Assembly (NCBI GenBank): GCA_019775845.1
Contig: JADQAV010000009.1
Location: forward strand, 434,001 to 498,000
Origin: Myrmaecium sp. VS I D KN 1
Taxonomy: Eukaryota; Ascomycota; Dothideomycetes; Valsariales; Valsariaceae
Direction of reading: 5' to 3'
DNA: 64,000 bases
Position numbers and translations under genes: made by a program. Within the stretch, counting starts at the first letter, position 1. Every line of letters starts with the position of its first letter. The notes under the pieces were generated by a model. That model had not been told where the DNA came from. It ran no database searches and saw only the letters and a list, made by a program, of their open reading frames with translations. Of this stretch, positions 1-7,142 are shown piece by piece.

Positions 1-404
1 GCAAGCCAGCTCTGGCGCGTGGTGTTCAGTATGGCTGTCGTGTCCAAACCGTAGTGGTCCCGATGGTCGCGGTCGAGCGAGGTCAGGGAGTAAATGTAAC
101 GCCGAATGGCCTCCGGATCGGTAAGCTCTTCGAAGTGGGAGTTAGTGAACGTGCCGCCTTTGCGGACTTTCGCCTCCCAGTGGCCGTCACGGAGACGAAG
201 CCAGACGCCGTGAAAGGCGAGGACATTGTTGCGGTCGTAGTAAGTGTCCTGCAACGTCTTGGTGCCCAGGTCGCGAAGGCTGCGGAACGGTGGAGTGCCA
301 GTCGACTTGGTGAGCGTGGGAACGGTGAGGCCGCGGAACTTGCGTTCCACTTCGAGCGTGCAGCGCTGCGTCGCCGCCGTCAGGAGTCGCGATGCTGCTT
401 TCAT
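1..404 (-). CDS. CYTH-domain protein, thiamine-triphosphatase-like (partial, runs off window start)
   Basis: The minus-strand frame opens at an ATG at 404-402 and stays open to the window edge, giving 134 residues of the N-terminal part. The peptide LEVERKFRG (residues 17-25) carries the ExExK signature (E18, E20, K22) that defines CYTH/triphosphate tunnel metalloenzymes. It is followed by TYYDRNNVLAFHGVWLRLRD and WEAKVRKGG, the alternating basic and acidic tunnel strands expected of thiamine triphosphatase. Known members hydrolyse thiamine triphosphate or inorganic triphosphate with Mg2+. The C-terminal half lies outside the window, so the substrate cannot be inferred from the whole tunnel. 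It starts 285 bp beyond the stop of the NMP kinase, on the same strand, and so belongs to the viperin neighbourhood. No intron is visible in this part. Other CYTH activities (adenylate cyclase class IV, polyphosphate enzymes) are less likely in a fungus. Confidence 0.85.
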   Translation of the reverse strand, partial: MKAASRLLTAATQRCTLEVERKFRGLTVPTLTKSTGTPPFRSLRDLGTKTLQDTYYDRNNVLAFHGVWLRLRDGHWEAKVRKGGTFTNSHFEELTDPEAIRRYIYSLTSLDRDHRDHYGLDTTAILNTTRQSWL

Positions 405-689
405 GGTGACAAGGCTGGCTGGTGTTGACTAGTTCGTGTCGGAGCGACGCTAATGGAAGAAACAGTATAAGTTGGTGGGTTCTTCGTGCCGGTGTTTACC
501 CGGGGTTGTTGGCATGTGAATGTTTCACAGGACTGCAGAAGTATCTCCTATGTGAACGGTCTGTGATAAACCTAGTGATGAATGGGAGTCACTTTCTTCC
601 AAACCAACCCGATTATTCTTTCTTAGAAACGGTGCTTAATCCGACTCCACCATCCCCAGTACTACCAGCCGATGCCACTCACGCCTATA

Positions 690-1511
690 TCACGAATTTT
701 GAATTACCTTCACCTCCCAAAGAACATCCACCAACTTTCCCCACGAAACCTCCGTCTCACCACTAGTATCAATCTGTAATCGCTATCAGCATCATGATCT
801 ACTTCATTAAATTCAAGGAGAGCAATTCCAGCTTACCTCTCTCAAAATCCCTTTCCTTCGATACCACTCCACAATTTCCCCATTCAGCCTCTCAAACTCA
901 CGATACCTCTTCTCAAACACCTCCTCTGTGTCATTTCTCCCGCGGATGCTCCGTGTCACAAGACGCTGCTTTGCGAGCTCACGGGGGCAGTTGAAGAACA
1001 GGACTAAGTCAGGGGATCCGATCTTTCGCCACGAGAGATAAAGTCAGTAACACAACGGATGAAAAAGGATACAGCAAGCAGCAGCAAGGGCAAGGGCACG
1101 GGTAAGCATATCTCACCATATCCTTCACCACCCCCACCTGATCCAGCCGTCTCGGAAAACCATCGAGAACCAGCACCTCCCCAGCACGACAAGGTATCTC
1201 CTCAATCTCCCTCCTCAATATCACCCCCAGCGCCTCAGCCGGTATCAACTCGCCCCTCCTCACGCAATCTACCACGCGCACATCAGGATAATTACGCTCC
1301 GCAGCGGTCAGCCGACGCAGCACGTCGCCGACGGAGAGGTGGTGGAAGCCGTACGTAGCCGCGAGGCGGGCGCACAGGGTGCCTTTTCCTGCGCCAGGGG
1401 CGCCTGGGTTGGGATAAGTAGGTATCTTGTTAGTTGGGTGTGCGGCGTCGGAGCGGGTATGTGCAGGTAGATATTGCACGTAGATTGCGTACCGATTACG
1501 AAGATGAGCAT
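690..1511 (-). CDS. Nucleoside-monophosphate kinase (adenylate/UMP-CMP kinase family), 191 aa
   Basis: Four exons read by splice signals: 1511-1493, 1403-1117, 1022-837 and 773-690. The introns (89, 94 and 63 nt) all keep frame. The ATG at 1511 gives MLIFVIG, joined across intron 1 to APGAGKGT, a complete P-loop GAPGAGKGT at residues 7-15. Next come the NMP-binding segment HLSVGDVLRR, the core motif DGFPRRLDQ, LVLFFNCPRELAKQRL and a short LID, RSIRGRNDTEEVFEKRYREF. These are hallmarks of the short-LID adenylate/UMP-CMP kinases, which transfer phosphate from ATP to an NMP. The length of 191 residues suits that family, and no targeting signal is evident. It is transcribed divergently from viperin with 390 bp between the start codons. 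The vertebrate counterpart arrangement is CMPK2 beside RSAD2, so supplying nucleotides to viperin is an attractive inference. Base specificity (CMP, UMP or AMP) cannot be read from sequence alone. The joined ends of introns 1 and 2 are supported by frame and motif continuity. Confidence 0.88.
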
Positions 1512-1901
1512 GATGCTGGATCTTGGGGTCGCGTGGGCGATGGTAGGCAGGGGAGGGAAGAGGAGATGGAGGGAGATAAGGTGAGTAAGTCACACAGGAG
1601 TGACGTTGGACGATTCAGGGGGTTGCTTGCTTCCGGGTACCCCGCCCGCTATGAGATTGATGAGGCTGAAGTTGCGAGAAGGGAGATAGAGAAGATGAAG
1701 GAGGAGATGGTTAAGTAGTGTGTCCTGCGTTTGCCTTTTGCTTATCACTTCGCTGTTCTCTTTCTCTGTCGACCAATTCACTGCCTCTTTCTCTCAGTGT
1801 GAGACATCTAAGCACACTCCGTGTCTGTGTCCGTTTGTCAATCCGGTTCCATCGTCACTTGTATACGTACCTCAGCTGCCAAGCTCATCAACAGCACTGT
1901 C
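1512..1901. promoter_or_regulatory. Shared divergent promoter of the NMP kinase and viperin
   Basis: 390 bp separate the kinase ATG (minus) from the viperin ATG (plus). No coding frame is supported here. The viperin-proximal half is pyrimidine-rich (CTTCTCTTTCTC-type tracts at about 1750-1800), a common feature upstream of fungal start codons. No clear TATA box was seen. A common intergenic region makes co-regulation possible. Confidence 0.6.
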
Positions 1902-2960
1902 ATGGCTCTCCTTGCCACCGTTGTTGTAGCCGCCGCAGTCCTACTCTTCTGCGTACGCACCTACATCTGCCGCTGTCGCAAAAACAAGACCAAGCGCAAC
2001 ACCACCACCACCACCACCACAGCCAGCACAACCACAACCAGTACCACCACCACTCCCACTAAATGCCCCATCTCCGTCAACTACCACTTCTCCCGCCGCT
2101 GCAACAAAACCTGCGGCTTCTGCTTCCACACCGCGACCACCTCTCACATCGAATCGCTCACCAACGCCAAGCAAGGCCTCCGCCTGCTCAAAGCCGCGGG
2201 CATGCGCAAGCTCAACTTCGCCGGCGGCGAGCCATTCCTACACCCCAAATTCCTCAGCCCGCTCCTCCGCTTCAGCAAGCAAGAGCTCGCACTCGAATCC
2301 ATCTCCATCGTCACCAACGGGTCTCTAGTAAAAGAATCCTTCCTTCGCCAGCACGCCGGGGACATCGACATCCTCGCCGTATCCTGCGACTCCTTCGACG
2401 AAGGGACGAACGTGCGGATCGGGCGGGGCACGGGGGAGAACGTGCGCACGCTGTATCGGATCCGGGAGTGGTGCGAGGCATGCGGGATCCGGTTCAAGAT
2501 CAACACGGTCGTGTGCCGGCTGAACGTGGGGGAGGACATGAACCTGCACCTCGCGGCCCTGCGACCCTTTCGGTGGAAATGCTTCCAAGTCCTCCTCGTC
2601 GAAGGGGAGAACGAGTCCGCATCGGCCGGGCGGCTGCGGGACGTGCGCGAGTGGCTGATCAGCGATGAGGAGTACACGGCTTTCATCCGGCGACATGAGA
2701 GCCATGCATTTTTGGTGCCGGAGCCGAATCGTTTGATGGCGAAGTCGTATTTGATCTTGGATGAGTACATGCGGTTTTTGGATCGGGAGGGGCGGGCGCC
2801 GTCGCGGTCGATTTTGGAGGTCGGGGTGGAGGAGGCGTTGGCGAGTGTGTATTGGGATGAGCAGGGTTTCCGGGACCGAGGGGGGTTGTATGAGTGGAGC
2901 CGGACAGCGAAGGAAAGTGGTGGTGGGTGTGGTGGGAAGCTGGATGGGCTTGACTGGTGA
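1902..2960 (+). CDS. RSAD2: Viperin-like radical SAM enzyme (ddhNTP synthase family), 352 aa
   Basis: A single-exon gene. The frame is open from a GTG at 1821, but the first ATG is at 1902, in good context (G at -3, G at +4), and gives 352 residues against 361 in human viperin. Residues 1-20 form a hydrophobic N-terminal helix, then come a Cys/basic patch and a Thr-rich linker (34-53). The radical SAM cluster motif is CNKTCGFC (C67, C71, C74), followed by FHTATT, NFAGGEPF (GGE 108-110), SCDSFDEGTNVRIGRG (161-176), FKINTVV (198-204), KCFQVLLVEGEN (227-238) and KSYLILDEYMRFLD (281-294). The chain ends in LDW, like human viperin, whose C-terminal Trp is needed for Fe-S delivery by the cytosolic Fe-S assembly machinery. 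Viperins dehydrate CTP or another NTP to the chain-terminating ddhNTP. All the segments I recall as conserved are intact, so an active enzyme is expected. The nucleotide preference is not determined. Confidence 0.96.
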   Translation: MALLATVVVAAAVLLFCVRTYICRCRKNKTKRNTTTTTTTASTTTTSTTTTPTKCPISVNYHFSRRCNKTCGFCFHTATTSHIESLTNAKQGLRLLKAAGMRKLNFAGGEPFLHPKFLSPLLRFSKQELALESISIVTNGSLVKESFLRQHAGDIDILAVSCDSFDEGTNVRIGRGTGENVRTLYRIREWCEACGIRFKINTVVCRLNVGEDMNLHLAALRPFRWKCFQVLLVEGENESASAGRLRDVREWLISDEEYTAFIRRHESHAFLVPEPNRLMAKSYLILDEYMRFLDREGRAPSRSILEVGVEEALASVYWDEQGFRDRGGLYEWSRTAKESGGGCGGKLDGLDW

Positions 2961-3095
2961 TGGTTGAGGAGAAGGGAGAGAGTGAGAGCTCAGAGTGAGG
3001 CACGGTACGGAGTAGACGTAGCCAGACATAGAGGGACGACGAAAGTAGTATAGAGCAAGTCACTATTCAAAATCACTGTCTTTTATCTCCACCCC

Positions 3096-4810
3096 CTAAC
3101 CCAGAACAAACACCCGACTCACAGCCCCCTCCCCATCCCTCGCATACAACGCCATAAAATGCCGCTCATCCAACGCCAGCAAACCCGGCCAATGTGCCGG
3201 CGCAGGCGCAGTCACAAACGGGCCCTTCCACGTCCTCCCACCATCCGGGCTAACAACCACCTTCATATCGCCCCCATCAATTTCTGTCCCAAGTCCATCA
3301 ATCAGCTTTTATTCTGCTCCGCTAAAAAAGGTCAAACACATACCATTACCCCCGCTATCCTCGTTCGTCATGAAGCTCACGACTAGGCGGCCGCCGACGT
3401 TGCATACCTGCGGCGCGCCGGTCTTTTTTCCCGGCGACGGGATGTAGACGGGTGTGCGCTCGGGCTCCCAGGTGAAGCCGTCGTCGTGCGAGCGCGTGGC
3501 CCAGATGCCCCATCCGCTTTGTGGGGTGGGGTCTTCGAAGACGGCGCTGGAGTGGGAGGGTGAGGGAGCGTTAGTGGGTGAGGTTTGCGGTCTTTGATAT
3601 GGGTAGGGGAATGGATGAAGAAGCGGAAAAAGGAATTAAAGAAAGGGAGAAAAGCTGAAAAACAGAGAAGGGCAATCCAAAGCAGACAGAAACATGCAAG
3701 AAGCAAACGAAGAACAGCAAAAAGAAAAAAACAAAACTCACAAAACCTCCCCCTCCCCCATCCCCTCCGCCAACCCAACCATCCCCTCCCTCCTCCCCCA
3801 TCCCCCAGGCGACACCCGCACCATCTCCCCCCACGTCCTCCCCCCATCCCCACTCCACCTCATCACCACCCTCTGCTGCGCCCTCCCCCTCTCATCCGCA
3901 AAAAAACACTGCACTCTCCCATCCCCCGCGCGTCTCAAAACCGGTTCCCACAAGCCCTCAAACCCCGCCGGCGACGACGCGGGGCGCTCCGCCACCGTCG
4001 CGCGGTACCGCCACGTGCGGCCGCCGTCGGGGGAGTGGCAGAGGGTGATGCGGTAGTGTGTGTACCCTGTGCCAGAGGCGGCGCGGTCGTGGTTGCGGAA
4101 GGCGGCGAGGAGATGCGGGGATGGGTTGAGGTGCAGGAGGGTTGGGTTGTCGAGGTCGCTGGTGGGGAGGGGGCGTTGGGTGATGTGGCCGAGGCTATGC
4201 CAGGGGTGGTCGGGGGAGAGGGTGTGGGTGAGGGTGAGGATGTGCTCGTTTCCTTGCTGGGTGGTGTGGATGCTGAGGAGGGGGCCGTTGGGGAGGCGGA
4301 TGGCGCGAGGGTAGGTGCTGCTACCGCTGCTGTTGGGGTTGAGGGGGTTGGGGGGCCCGATGGGGTGGGGGATGAGGCTGGGTGGTGGTGGGTGGTGGTT
4401 AGTTGTGATAGGGGAGTTGAGGAGGAGGGCGAGGAGGATGAGGATGGTGATGTAGATGCCGGTTTGGCGATTGCGTCGTGAGGTGATGGTGAGTTTGGGG
4501 ATGGGTTCTGCTGGTGGGAGAGGTCAGTGTGCTTCACGTACCTTGTGTAGGTTGTGAATTCGCTGGACTCACGACTTGGTGTGCGATGGTCGGTTTTATG
4601 GAGTCGCGATACCGCAGCAGAGCCCGGATAGTCATGGTCTCGCTTGTCCGAGTCCCCTTCCTCCTTGGACAAAGCAGAGGCGAAGAAGTCCTTCAGCCGG
4701 CCCATATTCAGTATTGTAGATGGGTCAGTGGCTTCAAGAATCCGTTCGGAGTTTGATACGACGGTTCGTTGACGTTCACTTAAGCTGTCATTGGGGCTGA
4801 AAATGCCCAT
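3096..4810 (-). CDS. Membrane-anchored Asp-box/BNR (sialidase-like) protein, 464 aa
   Basis: Four exons: 4810-4573, 4507-3742, 3546-3344 and 3283-3096. The introns (65, 195 and 60 nt) start with GTGAGT, GTGAGT and GTATGT, and the frame is kept throughout. Intron 1 has a CTGAC branch site. The product has an 80-residue charged N-terminal tail, a basic stretch (RRNR) and one hydrophobic segment (GIYITILILLALLLN, about 96-110). A beta-propeller-like region follows with four Asp-boxes: SPDGGRTW, SGDGGRTW, SHDDGFTW and SPDGGRTW. Such boxes mark GH33-type sialidases, GH93 arabinanases and related BNR proteins, so the true substrate is open. The topology predicts a type II protein with the propeller on the luminal or outer side. 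The ATG at 4810 is the first in frame, and an internal ATG at residue 36 is an alternative. The acceptor of intron 1 could be 3 nt earlier. It is convergent with viperin, with 135 bp between the stops. Confidence 0.78.
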
Positions 4811-5566
4811 GACGATCGATGGTTAGCAGACCCACAAGAATGACGCGAGCGCAGATCGTCACCCATTGAGTAGGATAGCCCTCGATAAATAAATAGAACT
4901 TTCGATATCATAATGAGATTGCTGAGCGACATGACAGAAACTGATAAAGAGTCTTTTACGACATGCGCCTGTCGCTGTCGCCGCAGCCGTCGTCGCTTCC
5001 TCCGCCTCGTTCAAACTCGCATTGGTTGCAAGGCAAAGAAGAGGGAAGTGATATGGATCGGAAGTTGAAGGTTGAAGGTTGAAGGTGAAGACGTGGTCGT
5101 AGAAGTCAGGCGACTTCTGGGCGATTGAAATGCACTGGCATAGTCTCCACGAGTAGGATTGGAGCTGGAATGTGCTGAGGTGAAAGGATGTTCGACTCTG
5201 GCAAGATGAAGAATACTGAGCCAGTGACCGAGGTAGGTACCAGCCCTTCCCTTCGCGATGATCACGTTTTACTTCTCGAGTCATCCATCTTGTCACCAAT
5301 CAACCACTCACACCTCAAGTCAGACCATTTCAATTTTAACCTTTTTTTCATTATCCCACCTATTATTCTAATCCTGAAAAAAAAAGAGCAAACCCACTCA
5401 GGGAGGTAACAACCCCAGTCCTCCCTGAGGAAAACAAAACCAAAAAAAAAAAAAAAAAAAAAAGCAGAAAACCCCAAAGACCCAAGACAAAAACAAAATC
5501 ATCAAATCATTAAGCCGTTAAGCCATCAAATCATAAAGCCATTAAGCCAGTAAGCCACCCATGCAT
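4811..5566. other. Intergenic, no gene seen; A-tract and short repeat
   Basis: No frame in this stretch has protein-like content. It holds a 22-nt run of A at 5442-5463 preceded by A-rich sequence, and a short imperfect tandem repeat (5501-5556). It probably includes the promoter and leader of the Asp-box gene (minus strand) and the 3' region of the His-rich gene. Confidence 0.6.
5501..5556. repeat. Imperfect tandem repeat, 24-nt unit
   Basis: Two copies of a 24-nt unit (5501-5524 and 5525-5548) differ at two positions. A partial third copy of the TAAGCC end follows (5549-5556). It lies just downstream of the His-rich secreted-protein gene. Confidence 0.75.
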
Positions 5567-5693
5567 CTACGAACCCAGCATCTCAGCAATAGAAGGGAAT
5601 CCGTTCACCCCTTTGAAGTCAGAAGAAGGCTCGTCTCCACTCGGCGCAATGGGTCCAGAAGCGGGAGGGATCGCAGAAGCGTGCGTGCGAAAC

Positions 5694-7040
5694 TCACGAC
5701 AAAACAGGAACAACCGTAACAGCAGCCCGAGGAGCCGCATCCGAAGCAGTCGCGGAAGCAACCGTGCCATTCGACACGACCTTGCCGAACACAAAGCCCG
5801 AAGGCGCAGCATATCCCTGGCTTTCCGAAGCGGCCAGGGTAGGCGCGGCGACAGCTTCGGTGACAATGGTGGTCACGGTGAGGTACTTGACGTTGGCCAG
5901 CTTCTCCTCGCCGGGGACTTGGGAGGCGGCGAGGGTGGGTGCGGCTGCGGCTTCGGTGACAGCGGAGGAACCGGCGCGGAACTTGAAGCCGAAAGGCTTG
6001 CCATTGGTGGGGACTTGAGAAGCGGCGAGGGACCGGGTAGCTGTGACGCCAGCAACAGTGGTAGTCGGAGTGCGAAGCTTGGCGTCGTGGTAGCGGGGCC
6101 AGCCGGTGGTGGAGGAGGAGGACGACTCGGCGATCCTGGTAGCGGGGGCCTCGGAGAAGACGGTGGGGACGGACTCGAAGATGCCGACGCTGCGGGTGAT
6201 GGTGGTGATGGTGGTCGTGCTGTACTGGTGGTGCCCGTGGTGGTGTCCGTGGTAGTGATGATGGTGCTTAGGCTCACGACGGAAGAGGGAGGCAGCATTG
6301 TGGGCGACCTTCACGACAACGGCACCAGCAGCAGGAGCACGGACGTCGGCGGGCTTCGCTGAAACCGAGGATCCAGGAGTGGAGCGGGTGCCAGTAACTC
6401 CAGCGACAGTCGTGGTCGGGGTCCGGAGCCTGGGGTCGTGGTATTTCGGCCAGGTGGTCGGGGTCGTCGGCTCGGAGGTGCCGGTGGTGCTGCGGGTCAT
6501 GACGGGCTTGGGGTTGTTGTAAAGGTGCTGGTGTTTAGAGGAGCCATGATGCCCAGGAGGGGTGCGGGTGCCAGTAACTCCAGCGACAGTGGTCGTGGGG
6601 GTGCGGAGCTTGGGGTCGTGGTATTTGGGCCAGGTGGTCGACTTTGAGGTGCTGGTGGAGCTAAGAGGCTCATCCTCACCCGGGAATCCAAAGGCGGTGA
6701 CGGTGGGGATCGACTCGTAGGCGTCGGTGGTGCTGGCGGTCACGCTGTACGAGCGGTGCTTATGATGCTTGTGGTGGCGAGGCTCACGGCGGACAAGGGA
6801 GGCCTGGCGGGGTTCGCCGGTGGGCCAGTCGGTTGGGAAGTCGACGTAGACGGTGGTGGTGTAGGTTGCGGTGGTGTAGGTTGTGGTGGTGTTGATTGTG
6901 GGGGTGTTGGTTGTGGTGCGCTGCTGGGTAACGGGACGCTTGTGATGGCCGTGACGGCCGGGACGGCCGTAGTGGTCATGGTGGTGGCCGGCGAGGGCAC
7001 TGCCGGCCAGCAGACCGAGGGCAGCGATGATGAAGCGCAT
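5694..7040 (-). CDS. Secreted His/Thr-rich modular repeat protein, 448 aa (471 aa if a 3' exon is used)
   Basis: The ATG at 7040 opens MRFIIAALGLLAGSALA, a clear signal peptide, and no other membrane segment follows. The mature chain has three copies of a WPxYHDxKLRTPTTTV-AGVTxTR block. Two larger modules each start with a dibasic RREP(R/K) followed by a His cluster (HHKHHKH; HHHHYHGHHHGHH), then ES(I/V)PTV and a WP block. The C-terminal third repeats APTLAAS. KR and RR sites are potential Kex2 cleavage points. I know no family for it; a wall-associated, metal-binding or Kex2-processed secreted repeat protein would fit. The frame stops at 5694, but a strong GTGAGT donor sits at the stop (exon end 5698). 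With an acceptor at 5640 it would add 24 residues ending in AEMLGS, stop at 5567. That intron (58 nt) lacks a clear branch site, so I give the unspliced end. A TATA-like box lies 95 bp upstream. Confidence 0.78.
   Translation of the reverse strand: MRFIIAALGLLAGSALAGHHHDHYGRPGRHGHHKRPVTQQRTTTNTPTINTTTTYTTATYTTTVYVDFPTDWPTGEPRQASLVRREPRHHKHHKHRSYSVTASTTDAYESIPTVTAFGFPGEDEPLSSTSTSKSTTWPKYHDPKLRTPTTTVAGVTGTRTPPGHHGSSKHQHLYNNPKPVMTRSTTGTSEPTTPTTWPKYHDPRLRTPTTTVAGVTGTRSTPGSSVSAKPADVRAPAAGAVVVKVAHNAASLFRREPKHHHHYHGHHHGHHQYSTTTITTITRSVGIFESVPTVFSEAPATRIAESSSSSTTGWPRYHDAKLRTPTTTVAGVTATRSLAASQVPTNGKPFGFKFRAGSSAVTEAAAAPTLAASQVPGEEKLANVKYLTVTTIVTEAVAAPTLAASESQGYAAPSGFVFGKVVSNGTVASATASDAAPRAAVTVVPVLS
6034..6638 (-). 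repeat. Internal coding repeats of the secreted protein (three WPxYHD blocks)
   Basis: Three near-identical blocks of about 72 nt lie at about 6565-6638, 6385-6456 and 6034-6106. The first two are about 180 bp apart and the third is about 350 bp further on. They encode WP(K/R)YHD(P/A)(K/R)LRTP plus the TTTVAGVT segment. High nucleotide as well as protein identity points to recent duplication or gene-conversion-like homogenisation. Confidence 0.85.
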
Positions 7041-7134
7041 TCTGTTGATGAGTGATGAGTGGTGGAAGTGGTTGGTGTTGGCGTCGGTAGGTGGTGGAAG
7101 GTAAGGATCTCACACAAGTAGGAGAGAGAGGGTG

Positions 7135-7142
7135 ATTATATA
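7135..7142 (-). promoter_or_regulatory. TATA-like box of the His-rich secreted-protein gene
   Basis: TATATAAT on the minus strand, 95 bp upstream of the ATG at 7040. Position and sequence fit a core promoter element; not tested. Confidence 0.5.

Noticed and set aside
1821-1901. N-terminal extension of viperin by 27 codons
   Set aside because: It begins with GTG, not ATG. The ATG at 1902 has good context and gives the expected length.
4508-4541. 34-nt intron (GTACGT to CAG) in the Asp-box gene
   Set aside because: It is too short and leads into the wrong frame. The overlapping 65-nt GTGAGT intron restores the anchor and the Asp-box frame.
5442-5463. A-tract as the tail of a retroposed element
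   Set aside because: No upstream SINE/LINE or processed-gene sequence and no target-site duplication seen; probably a simple homopolymer.
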